The notes under the pieces: model-generated
Databases searched by the model: none
The model's input: only the letters and a program-made list of their open reading frames with translations
Told to the model about the DNA's origin: nothing
DNA from: Euryarchaeota archaeon UBA287
Lineage (GTDB): Archaea > Thermoplasmatota > UBA186 > UBA287
Direction of reading: 5' to 3'
Length of the DNA: 11,210 nt
NCBI GenBank assembly: GCA_002495235.1
Contig: DAEG01000082.1
Span: forward strand, 1-11,210
Part shown: positions 5,030 to 11,210 of the stretch, piece by piece
Layout: each line of letters opens with the position of its first letter
Numbering within the stretch: the stretch's first letter is position 1
Translations under genes and position numbers: made by a program

Positions 5030-6760
5030 ATGCGTGCATTTGCTGTCCTTCTCATCGCCGCGGCCTTGTATCTCATAGCCTATTTCTTCTACGGCAAAAG
5101 GCTGGAGAAAAACGTGGTAAAGGCCGATAAGGACGCGCAGACTCCAGCGGTTAGGCTGCGCGACGATGTCGATTACTGCCCTACGAACCGCTACGTGCTC
5201 TTCGGTCATCATTTCGCCAGCATCGCAGGAACTGGACCGGTGCTGGGGCCGGCGATGGCTATGGCCTGGGGCTGGTTGCCGGGGCTCCTGTGGGTCTGGC
5301 TCGGGAACATCTTCATAGGGGCCACGCACGATTATCTCGCCCTTATGGCCAGCGTCCGTTACGACGGAAAATCCATCCAGTGGGTTGCCGGCAGGATCAT
5401 GAACAGGAGGACGTCATACACCTTTGGTATCTTCATATGGTTCACGATGATCCTGGTGATAGCGGCCTTCATAAGCGTCACGGCCAGCATGTTCGTCTCC
5501 ACACCGCAGGCAGCGACTCCGGCCGTTGCCCTCATCTTTATTGCCATGCTCATAGGCTTTCTGATGTACAGGACAGGGATGGGCTTCAGATCCTCAACGA
5601 TCCTGGGCGTCATTCTTCTCATAGCGACCACCTTTATGGGCTACGCGCTCCCGCTGAATCTCAGCTATGGACAGTGGAATGTTGTGCTCTTTGTCTACAT
5701 AGTCTTTGCATCGGCGCTGCCTGTCTGGTCGCTGCTCCAGCCGAGGGGGTACCTGGACTCTTTTCTGCTGTACGCGGGGCTGGCGCTTGGCTTTTTTGCC
5801 CTGGTCTTCACATTCAGTCCATTTGATTTTCCCGCCTTCACACTTTTCAGCGCCAATGTCATCGGAAGCGGCAATGGCATACCGTCCCCCTTCCTGCCGG
5901 CTGTCCCTCTCATCATAGCCTGCGGTGCGCTATCGGGCTTTCACTCGATCGTTGGCAGTGGAACCACCAGCAAGCAGCTTGACAATGAGGTTAACGGGCT
6001 GATGGTGGGTTATGGAGGCATGCTCACGGAGGGCTTTCTGGCAACGATAGTCATAGCCAGCATCGCGATCTTTGGCACTGCGGTGATAGCTAAGAATGCG
6101 AGCATCATAGAGTCTGCCGGTTACAGCGTTTCAGCGCTCCTGAGTGATCCCGTGTATCTCGGAGAGAACTACCTGGGGGTGACAAACCTGTTCGAGGGGG
6201 CGCCAACTTTCTTTGCCATGTGCTATGCCACTCTCCTTGAGAACTTTGCGGGTATACCCTACGATTTCGGGATGATCTTCACTATACTCTGGCTGAGCTC
6301 CTTTGCCATGACGTCACTCGACACCGCTGCAAGGCTTGCGCGGTTTACGTGGCAGGAGCTTCTGGAGCCTGTCAAAGGATTCAACATGCTCAAGAATCGC
6401 TGGGTAGCCAGCATAATGCCCGCCCTATTCGGCGTGATACTCTCATATGGTGGCACATACTCACAGCTCTGGCCCGCTTTCGCAGGAATGAACCAGCTTC
6501 TGGCGAGCATAGCGCTCCTGACGTCGTCTGTGTGGGTCACGAAGTATCTGAGGGCTGAGAGAAAATACGTCTATCTCACGGTCATACCCGCCATATTCCT
6601 GTGGTTGCTGGTCACGGCGGCTCTGTTGTGGTACTTACTGTACGTGAGGCCCATAACGATAGGCGTGGAGATCATGCTGGCGATCGGTCTGGTCCTTAAC
6701 TTTGTTCTGCTCTACGATTTCCAGAACAGGATGAGACTACCGGGAGAGGTGACTTCTTGA
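5030..6760 (+). CDS. cstA: CstA-family peptide/pyruvate transporter
   Basis: A 576-residue polytopic inner-membrane transporter of the carbon-starvation (CstA) family, whose characterised bacterial members take up peptides or pyruvate. Family landmarks: an N-terminal helix (1-20) ending in FFYGKRLEKN; the highly conserved FGHHFASIAGTGPVLGPA (58-75) and GATHDY (97-102); SGFHSIVGSGTTSKQL (302-317) in the middle; and LDTAARLARFTWQEL (430-444) near the C terminus. Many further hydrophobic helices fill the rest. It is shorter than E. coli CstA (about 700 aa) but complete across the core. The frame is open back to 4976, but that segment is charged and out of family; ATG 5030 directly starts the first helix and is about 25 bp from a TATA box, with no ribosome binding site, so a leaderless start is favoured. 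Substrate in this organism is not shown by sequence. Confidence 0.95.
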   Translation: MRAFAVLLIAAALYLIAYFFYGKRLEKNVVKADKDAQTPAVRLRDDVDYCPTNRYVLFGHHFASIAGTGPVLGPAMAMAWGWLPGLLWVWLGNIFIGATHDYLALMASVRYDGKSIQWVAGRIMNRRTSYTFGIFIWFTMILVIAAFISVTASMFVSTPQAATPAVALIFIAMLIGFLMYRTGMGFRSSTILGVILLIATTFMGYALPLNLSYGQWNVVLFVYIVFASALPVWSLLQPRGYLDSFLLYAGLALGFFALVFTFSPFDFPAFTLFSANVIGSGNGIPSPFLPAVPLIIACGALSGFHSIVGSGTTSKQLDNEVNGLMVGYGGMLTEGFLATIVIASIAIFGTAVIAKNASIIESAGYSVSALLSDPVYLGENYLGVTNLFEGAPTFFAMCYATLLENFAGIPYDFGMIFTILWLSSFAMTSLDTAARLARFTWQELLEPVKGFNMLKNRWVASIMPALFGVILSYGGTYSQLWPAFAGMNQLLASIALLTSSVWVTKYLRAERKYVYLTVIPAIFLWLLVTAALLWYLLYVRPITIGVEIMLAIGLVLNFVLLYDFQNRMRLPGEVTS

Positions 6761-6982
6761 TCGCCTTGAGCTCTCATTCCGGGCTGCCGCGAAAGAGTGG
6801 CGCCATCGCAATGGGCTTGGGGCTTGATGACATGCCGCTCCGGACAGGGGGCTCGTTATAACCATGATCCGCCTTTTTATGCAGAGCGATCTCGCCGGTG
6901 AAACAGCAGTGGTGGATGTGCCGTCTCTCTCATGGTCTGCTGTGACGAGTCAGTTCCCAGCATCGTGCACGGAGGTCTGAAT

Positions 6983-7558
6983 ATGGATGTAGAGCTCCTC
7001 TCTCTGATCCTTCTCCTGAGCGCTGTAGCGATGTACCAGTTCTTCAGGGGAAGGAAGTTGAACCTCATGATGATGAGCAAGGTCTCAAAGGGCCTTGAGA
7101 CCGCTTTAAAGCCAACGGACAAGGAATACGCGTGGCTTGGCGGCTACGTCGGTTTCAGGGCAAACTACAGCCTTGAGCACGGAGAGGTTGAGGCGACTCT
7201 CACGCTCCTTCCGCGTCAGGCTCTGCTGTACCTTCCCGTAAGCCTTCTGGTTAACAGGTCCGACAGGCTTTATCTCGTGTTCAGGGGCAGAATAGCTCTG
7301 GAAGAGATCCACATATTCGGAAAGAGAAGGATGCTCAGGAGAGGTGAGAGAAGAGAGCTGAAAGGACTGAAGCTGGAAAAGATGGGCGGCTTTGGATTTT
7401 CGGGCGATAGCACGGAAGCATCAGAGCTGATCGAGCGATTGTCTCTGGACAGCAGGACCCTGTTTCACCTTTACGCAAAAGAGGATCACATCTTCATTCT
7501 CATGGATCCCAAGGGGCGGATAGATCTGAGCGGGGTTCTATCCCTGCTGTCGTTATGA
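6983..7558 (+). CDS. Membrane-anchored conserved archaeal-type protein of unknown function
   Basis: A 191-residue protein with one N-terminal membrane helix (about 4-21) followed by positive residues (FFRGRKLN), so the rest is predicted to face the cytoplasm. The soluble part contains GLETALKPTDKEYAWLGGYVG (37-57), then the beta-rich VEATLTLLPRQALLYLPVSLL (69-89), a basic stretch KRRMLRRGERRELKGLK (114-130) and a C-terminal region with FHLYAKEDHIFILMDPKGR (161-179). Start ATG 6983 is set by GGAGGT at 6971-6976, 6 nt upstream; the frame open back to 6932 is likely non-coding. I have a sense of similar unnamed proteins in other archaea, but cannot name a family. It lies between cstA and htrA on the same strand with gaps of 222 and about 167 bp, so it is probably transcribed on its own. 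Confidence 0.82.
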   Translation: MDVELLSLILLLSAVAMYQFFRGRKLNLMMMSKVSKGLETALKPTDKEYAWLGGYVGFRANYSLEHGEVEATLTLLPRQALLYLPVSLLVNRSDRLYLVFRGRIALEEIHIFGKRRMLRRGERRELKGLKLEKMGGFGFSGDSTEASELIERLSLDSRTLFHLYAKEDHIFILMDPKGRIDLSGVLSLLSL

Positions 7559-7725
7559 AATCCGGCAGATACGGACTGGATGCGCGCGGGTCTAGCACTT
7601 GCACACGGCGTCTTTTGCGAATCTGTTCTTCTACTGGTCAGATGCGCTGATTTTTGTGCGATCAGCGCCTACATGGCTCACATCTCCGGGAAAACAGATA
7701 TGAAATGGCACGTTCTTTATCGTTT

Positions 7726-8652
7726 ATGAACGAGAAGATAATGGAAGCAGTGGAGAAAGTGTCTCCCAGTGTTGTGACGATAAGCACTGTCACTCTGGCG
7801 CAGGATTTCTTCTTCAGGACAGTGCCCGTCCAGGGCATGGGATCCGGGGTTATAATAGACGAGAAGGGTTACATTCTCACAAACGCGCACATAGTCGGAG
7901 GCGCAGACAAACTGGAGGTCGCCCTCAGCGACGGCAGGACCATGGAAGGCGCTGTTGTCGGCACGGATACGGCATCAGACATCGCGGTTGTAAGAATAAA
8001 AGCATCGGATATCAAGGCTGCCTCACTCGGAGACTCTGACGGATTGAGAGTTGGTCAGGTTGCCATAGCCATAGGAAATCCGTTCGGTTTTATGCTGGGC
8101 GGGCCGACGGTGACTGTGGGGGTTGTCAGTGCCGTGCACCGACACATACAGGCAGAGAACACGATATACGAGGATCTTGTTCAGACCGATGCCGCCATAA
8201 ACCCCGGAAACTCCGGTGGTCCCTTGATAGATGAGGATGGGAAGGTCATAGCAATAAACACGGCGATGATCCCCTACGCTCAGGGCATAGGTTTCTCCAT
8301 CCCGATAAATTCCGCCCGCGAGATATCCTCGGAGCTGATAGCTCATGGGAGGGTTACCAGACCATGGCTTGGTGTCGTGGGTACGGATGTGAATGATGAA
8401 CTCGCCAGGAGATACGCCCTCTCGATCTCTGAGGGTGCATTCATAATGCAGGTCTCAAGAGATTCGCCTGCCAACATGGCGGGCATAAAGCCTGGCGACA
8501 TAGTTATCCAGTTCGACAACGTATCCATAGATTCCATGGATGGCCTGCGAAAAGCAGTGGGAAATGCAAAAGTTGGAGAGAAACATCAGGTGAAGGTGGC
8601 CAGAGGATCCAAACTTCTCACGCTACCCCTGGTGCTTGAGGTAGGGCCCTAG
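7726..8652 (+). CDS. htrA: HtrA/Deg-family serine protease, probably cytoplasmic
   Basis: A trypsin-fold serine protease with one PDZ domain (308 aa), a quality-control enzyme that degrades or chaperones misfolded proteins. The catalytic triad is visible: H55 in LTNAHIVGG, D85 in ASDIAVVRI and S163 in NPGNSGGPL. The PDZ domain covers about 210-305, with carboxylate loop PWLGVVG and SPANMAGIKPGDIVIQF. No signal peptide or membrane helix is present; the protein opens with MNEKIMEAVEKVSPSVVTIS, so it should act in the cytoplasm, unlike DegP. The start is uncertain: no ribosome binding site is seen, and ATG 7705, ATG 7726, ATG 7741 and a TTG at 7654 are all in frame. 7726 is a compromise that keeps the usual short lead-in. 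Its stop codon shares CTAG with the convergent cobO gene (4-bp overlap). Confidence 0.93.
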   Translation: MNEKIMEAVEKVSPSVVTISTVTLAQDFFFRTVPVQGMGSGVIIDEKGYILTNAHIVGGADKLEVALSDGRTMEGAVVGTDTASDIAVVRIKASDIKAASLGDSDGLRVGQVAIAIGNPFGFMLGGPTVTVGVVSAVHRHIQAENTIYEDLVQTDAAINPGNSGGPLIDEDGKVIAINTAMIPYAQGIGFSIPINSAREISSELIAHGRVTRPWLGVVGTDVNDELARRYALSISEGAFIMQVSRDSPANMAGIKPGDIVIQFDNVSIDSMDGLRKAVGNAKVGEKHQVKVARGSKLLTLPLVLEVGP

Positions 8653-9143
8653 AACTCAACACCCTCTCTCGCCTCTACGCCTCTACTGTACGGGTGCTTT
8701 ATCTCTCTCATCTCCGTCACGTAGTCTGCTCTGTCGATGACCTCTTCTCTCGCGTATCTGCCCGTTAGCACGAGCTCCGTGTTCCCTGCTCTCACGATGA
8801 GATCGAGCACTCTCTCCAGGGCGATAAGTCCATAGTCTACCGCCACATTTATCTCATCGAGCACCAGCAGATCGCACTCGCATACTAATTTTTCTGCTCT
8901 CTCCAGAGCCTTTTCTGCCAGCTCTATGTCCTCCCTATCAGGTTTCTCTCTGTCGACGAACTCTGCCCGGCCGAACTGCTCCACCTCTATGCCCAGCGCT
9001 CTCAGTGCTGTTATCTCGCCGTACCTGCCATTTTTCATGAACTGGATCATAGCGACCTTCTTGCCCCTGCCAAAGGCCCTGATGGCCAGGCCTATGGCCG
9101 CCGTGGTCTTACCCTTCCCGTTGCCCGTGTAGACGTGTATCAT
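8649..9143 (-). CDS. cobO: Cob(I)alamin adenosyltransferase, CobO/CobA type
   Basis: Transfers the adenosyl group of ATP to the cobalt of reduced corrinoids, giving the adenosylcobalamin coenzyme form, in the cytoplasm. At 164 aa it has the family P-loop TGNGKGKTTAAIGLAIRAFG (6-25), LLVLDEINVAVDYGL (92-106), VLTGRYA (125-131) and the C-terminal TEMREIKHPYSRGVEAREG (143-161). It is shorter than Salmonella CobA (about 196 aa) because the N-terminal segment that caps the substrate there is missing, as in many CobO proteins. The start ATG (9141-9143) overlaps the stop of the acyl-CoA ligase gene as ATGA, and a site reading GGAGG lies 8 nt upstream inside that gene, so the two are translationally coupled. 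It fits with the BtuCD-type importer at the left of the window as corrinoid salvage. Confidence 0.96.
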   Translation of the reverse strand: MIHVYTGNGKGKTTAAIGLAIRAFGRGKKVAMIQFMKNGRYGEITALRALGIEVEQFGRAEFVDREKPDREDIELAEKALERAEKLVCECDLLVLDEINVAVDYGLIALERVLDLIVRAGNTELVLTGRYAREEVIDRADYVTEMREIKHPYSRGVEAREGVEF

Positions 9144-10603
9144 CTCATCTCCCTCCTCAACAACTTGCCGCTGGCGCTCTTCGGTATCCTGTCAACGAAC
9201 TCTATCCTGGCAGGGCATTTGTAGCCGGCGATGCGCTCTCTGCACCAGTCTATCAGCTCTCTCTCACTCGCCCCCTCGCTCACCACGAAGGCCTTTACTA
9301 TCTCTCTGCCCTCTTCATCACGGCTCTTTGTGGCGCAGGCCTCCCTGACCTTTTTATTCTCCCTAAGCACTCCTTCCACCTCCTCCGGCAGTACCTTATA
9401 TCCTGACACGTTTATGATCTCATCCTTTCTGCCCACTAGGTATATGTAACCTTCCTCGTCGCAATAGCCGAGATCCTCCGTGTGAAGCCATCCGTCTCTC
9501 AGAGCTCTCTCGCTATCCTTATCGTTCATCCAGTAGCCCTTCATGATCTGTGGTCCACGAAAGAACAGCTCACCCGTCTCACCCGACCCTAAGTCAGAGC
9601 CCTGGTCATCCACGACCCTGAAGGTCACCCCGGGCACAGGGACGCCCACTGAACCGTGTTTTGCCCTTCTGGGGGGGGTTATGGTGAGCTGAGCCGCAGA
9701 CTCTGTGAGTCCGTAGCCCTCGAGCAGCTCGCACCCGACCCGCCTCTCGAACGCTTCAATATCCTGTGTTTTCATGGACGCACCGCCCACAAAGCACACT
9801 CTCAGAGATGACAGGTCATGGTTTTCGTCCCGGGATATGGCCACGAATATGGGTGGAACACCCGTGCATATGGTGCATTTCTCCCGTTCGATTGCGTCGC
9901 ATGCCTCCTTGGTGCTGAACTTTTTGAGAATGACCACCTCGGAGCCGCAGAGTATGGAGCCGCAGAGGCTCTCGACCAGACCAAGGACGTGAGAGAACGG
10001 CAGAACGGCCAGACTCCTGTCCTCGTGGCTCTTCCTGCACCATGCGCTGCCGCTCTGTGCGTTTGCCAGCACGTTCCTGTGAGTGAGCATCACACCCTTC
10101 GGATCTTTTGCTGTGCCGGACGTGTACATGACTAGTGCCACATCATCCGGTGTGACCTCTGCACCTTTTTTTTGTGATTCAACGGCTTCAAGTCTCTCAA
10201 GAAGCTCATCGCGCCCTCCGTTGATTAGTGAATCAGGATCCGTGTGTAGCACCGTTAGCTCTCTCTCTGGATCGTGTTCTCTCTCGCATACGAGGATCCT
10301 CGGCTGGCAGTCGGAGAGTACGTTTGAGATCTCTCTTTCCTCGTACTCAGGATTTATGGGGACCAGGATCGCTCCAATCCTTGAGGAGCCGTACAGCGCG
10401 AAAAGGAATTGCGGACAGTTGCGCACGCACATCGCCACTCTGTCACCTTTTTTCACTCCGAGGGAGGTCAGCAGGGAGGCAAAACGGTCTGCATAGCTTT
10501 TGAGCTGTGAGTAGCTCAATCTCCTGCCATAGAAGTCTATAGCGTTGTTCTGCGGGAATTTTCTGGCGCTGTCATCAAGGCTTTCATACAATGTGCTCTG
10601 CAT
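9140..10603 (-). CDS. AMP-forming acyl-CoA ligase (ANL superfamily)
   Basis: Activates a carboxylic acid with ATP to an acyl-AMP and then to an acyl-CoA thioester. The 487-aa protein shows the ANL core motifs in order: phosphate loop YTSGTAKDPKGV (160-171), GYGLTESAA (296-304), TEDLGY (375-380), the hinge region GRKDEIINVSGYKVLPEEVE and the C-terminal KSASGKLLRREM with the catalytic lysine K480. The phosphate loop deviates from the common SGTTGxPKG: the second Thr and the Gly are Ala and Lys. The substrate cannot be read from sequence; overall it resembles FadD/long-chain or generic acyl-CoA ligases. ATG 10603 is chosen because a TATA element lies about 28 bp upstream and the protein begins with a normal ligase N-terminus; the frame continues to 10780 with a Pro/Ala-rich stretch that is not family-like. 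It is the first gene of a two-gene operon with cobO. Confidence 0.94.
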   Translation of the reverse strand: MQSTLYESLDDSARKFPQNNAIDFYGRRLSYSQLKSYADRFASLLTSLGVKKGDRVAMCVRNCPQFLFALYGSSRIGAILVPINPEYEEREISNVLSDCQPRILVCEREHDPERELTVLHTDPDSLINGGRDELLERLEAVESQKKGAEVTPDDVALVMYTSGTAKDPKGVMLTHRNVLANAQSGSAWCRKSHEDRSLAVLPFSHVLGLVESLCGSILCGSEVVILKKFSTKEACDAIEREKCTICTGVPPIFVAISRDENHDLSSLRVCFVGGASMKTQDIEAFERRVGCELLEGYGLTESAAQLTITPPRRAKHGSVGVPVPGVTFRVVDDQGSDLGSGETGELFFRGPQIMKGYWMNDKDSERALRDGWLHTEDLGYCDEEGYIYLVGRKDEIINVSGYKVLPEEVEGVLRENKKVREACATKSRDEEGREIVKAFVVSEGASERELIDWCRERIAGYKCPARIEFVDRIPKSASGKLLRREMR

Positions 10604-10627
10604 GGTCAGAACAGAAATGGCGTGGAG

Positions 10628-10635
10628 TATATTAT
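10628..10635 (-). promoter_or_regulatory. TATA box of the acyl-CoA ligase-cobO operon
   Basis: On the minus strand ATAATATA is centred about 28 bp before the ATG at 10603 and no ribosome binding site is visible, so the mRNA is predicted to be leaderless or nearly so. Confidence 0.55.
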
Positions 10636-10652
10636 GCTTTTCATCTATCGCG

Positions 10653-10682
10653 GGGATCGCCGGATGTGCAGGGATTGCCGGA
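10653..10682. repeat. Direct repeat upstream of the ligase promoter
   Basis: GGGATCGCCGGA (10653-10664) and GGGATTGCCGGA (10671-10682) are 11/12 identical with an 18-bp period. They lie about 18-50 bp upstream of the ligase TATA box, where an activator or repressor could bind. The period is not an exact number of helical turns, so chance duplication is quite possible. Confidence 0.35.
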
Positions 10683-10796
10683 AAATAAACAGAGATGCAT
10701 AGCGTAGGCGCTTTTCTGCAGTATCCATGCGGAGGCAGTGGAGATACGGTTATGCAGGCCACGGATCCAGTCTCATCCACCTACAAAAATCGTAAG

Positions 10797-10803
10797 TTAT
10801 AAG
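10797..10803 (+). promoter_or_regulatory. TATA box of the second surface-protein gene
   Basis: TTATAAG is centred about 26 bp before ATG 10826. No Shine-Dalgarno sequence is seen, so a leaderless transcript is predicted. It is divergent from the ligase promoter about 165 bp away. Confidence 0.55.
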
Positions 10804-10825
10804 ACCGAAAAACAAGATGGGAAGT

Positions 10826-11210
10826 ATGCGACAAAACAGGCTCGCGATCCTGAGTATGTCTTTTCTAGCGATAGTGTCTATAAGTGTCGCAATCACGGCA
10901 GTGCGGCCTTATTTCGGCGCCATTGAAGGAAATATAAGGGATGTAAGTAACAGACCGATAACGAACGTGACGGTCTATCTGACGAACGATACTATCACCA
11001 CGTTCGAGAAGGCTGAGGCTGCAGGGTTGTATGCCGCAGGGCTTTGCGCCTCAAAGAGCTCCCGCACAGCAGGAAGCGCTCCTGTTGAAGTCCACTATGT
11101 CCTGAATAATGTTCCGACCGGCATGTACACGGTAAATGCGAGGGCAGTACGAGATGATAGAGCGGTGGTATCGGGCAGGGCTCTCTACGTGGCAGTAGCT
11201 CCGTCCATAA
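10826..11210 (+). CDS. Second exported surface protein, paralogue of 2204-4282, 3'-truncated
   Basis: The first 128 residues of a protein that runs off the window. It starts with a signal-peptide-like segment (MRQNRLAILSMSFLAIVSIS, then VAITA), probably cut near residue 25. A carboxypeptidase-regulatory-like domain follows, closely matching the first domain of the protein at 2204: FGAIEGNIRDVSNRPITNVT aligns with FGTISGDVRDVDNNPITNVT, the block PITNVTVYLTNDTITTFE is identical in both, and HYVLNNVPTGMYTVNARA pairs with HYVLKNVPAGTYSVNARA. Between the two halves it has only about 20 linker residues instead of the roughly 145-residue cysteine and Pro-Val insertion of the paralogue. ATG 10826 fits the TATA spacing; in-frame ATG 10817 is an alternative that adds three residues. 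Anchoring and full domain content are unknown because the C terminus is missing. Confidence 0.85.
   Translation, partial: MRQNRLAILSMSFLAIVSISVAITAVRPYFGAIEGNIRDVSNRPITNVTVYLTNDTITTFEKAEAAGLYAAGLCASKSSRTAGSAPVEVHYVLNNVPTGMYTVNARAVRDDRAVVSGRALYVAVAPSI

Noticed and set aside
5290..5826. Long alternative plus-strand frame within cstA
   Set aside because: It is the shifted frame of a conserved transporter gene; composition (many His, Arg, Cys) is typical of a shadow ORF.
6761..6970. Cobalamin riboswitch or other aptamer in the cstA-hypothetical gap
   Set aside because: No B12-box-like sequence or extended pairing could be found by eye; nothing supportable.
6864..6980. 38-codon ORF just before the gene at 6983
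   Set aside because: No ribosome binding site or TATA at proper spacing and no protein-like pattern; probably leader sequence of the next gene.
7559..7725. Possible gene or RNA between the hypothetical and htrA genes
   Set aside because: No start signal, hairpin or T-tract of note; treated as plain intergenic sequence.
10604..10780. N-terminal extension of the acyl-CoA ligase
   Set aside because: Pro/Ala-rich, not like ligase N-termini, and it contains the TATA element and direct repeats upstream of ATG 10603.

Overview
The window looks archaeal, most likely from a euryarchaeote in the broad sense. The evidence is: TATA-type promoters about 25-28 bp upstream of start codons, with no ribosome binding site at several genes; a surface protein ending in a PGF-CTERM-like sorting tail; a haloarchaeal-style BtuD with an extra C-terminal domain; and frequent AGG/AGA (Arg) and ATA (Ile) codons in moderately GC-rich DNA. 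I cannot name a genus from the sequence.

Layout. Positions 1-1894 hold the end of a cobalamin/iron-siderophore ABC importer: a FecCD/BtuC permease cut off at its 5' end, overlapped by a BtuD-like ATPase. A tiny eight-cysteine zinc-binding protein gene (1882-2049, minus) meets it tail to tail. A divergent promoter region (2050-2203) separates this from a large exported, modular beta-sandwich protein (2204-4282) with a sorting tail. After a T-rich terminator there is about 700 bp without an intact gene (4329-5029). It holds two small frame-disrupted ORFs that would encode membrane segments, and a possible short structured RNA. A CstA-family transporter (5030-6760), a membrane-anchored protein of unknown function (6983-7558) and a cytoplasmic HtrA/Deg serine protease (7726-8652) follow on the plus strand. 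On the minus strand an AMP-forming acyl-CoA ligase (9140-10603) is coupled by an ATGA overlap to a CobO-type cob(I)alamin adenosyltransferase (8649-9143). At the right edge a second surface protein begins (10826 onward). It is a paralogue of the 2204-4282 protein and is cut off by the window end.

Themes. Corrinoid handling appears twice: uptake by BtuC/BtuD and adenosylation by CobO. The acyl-CoA ligase coupled to cobO could feed an adenosylcobalamin-dependent acyl-CoA mutase pathway, but this is inference. Nutrient import (CstA: peptides or pyruvate) and cell-surface proteins make up much of the rest. The most unusual content is a three-copy, seven-cysteine hydrophobic module plus a Pro-Val repeat tract, which lies in the middle of a domain that is continuous in the neighbouring paralogue. 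The degenerate or RNA-bearing stretch upstream of cstA is also unusual. I see no CRISPR array, tRNA, rRNA or transposase.
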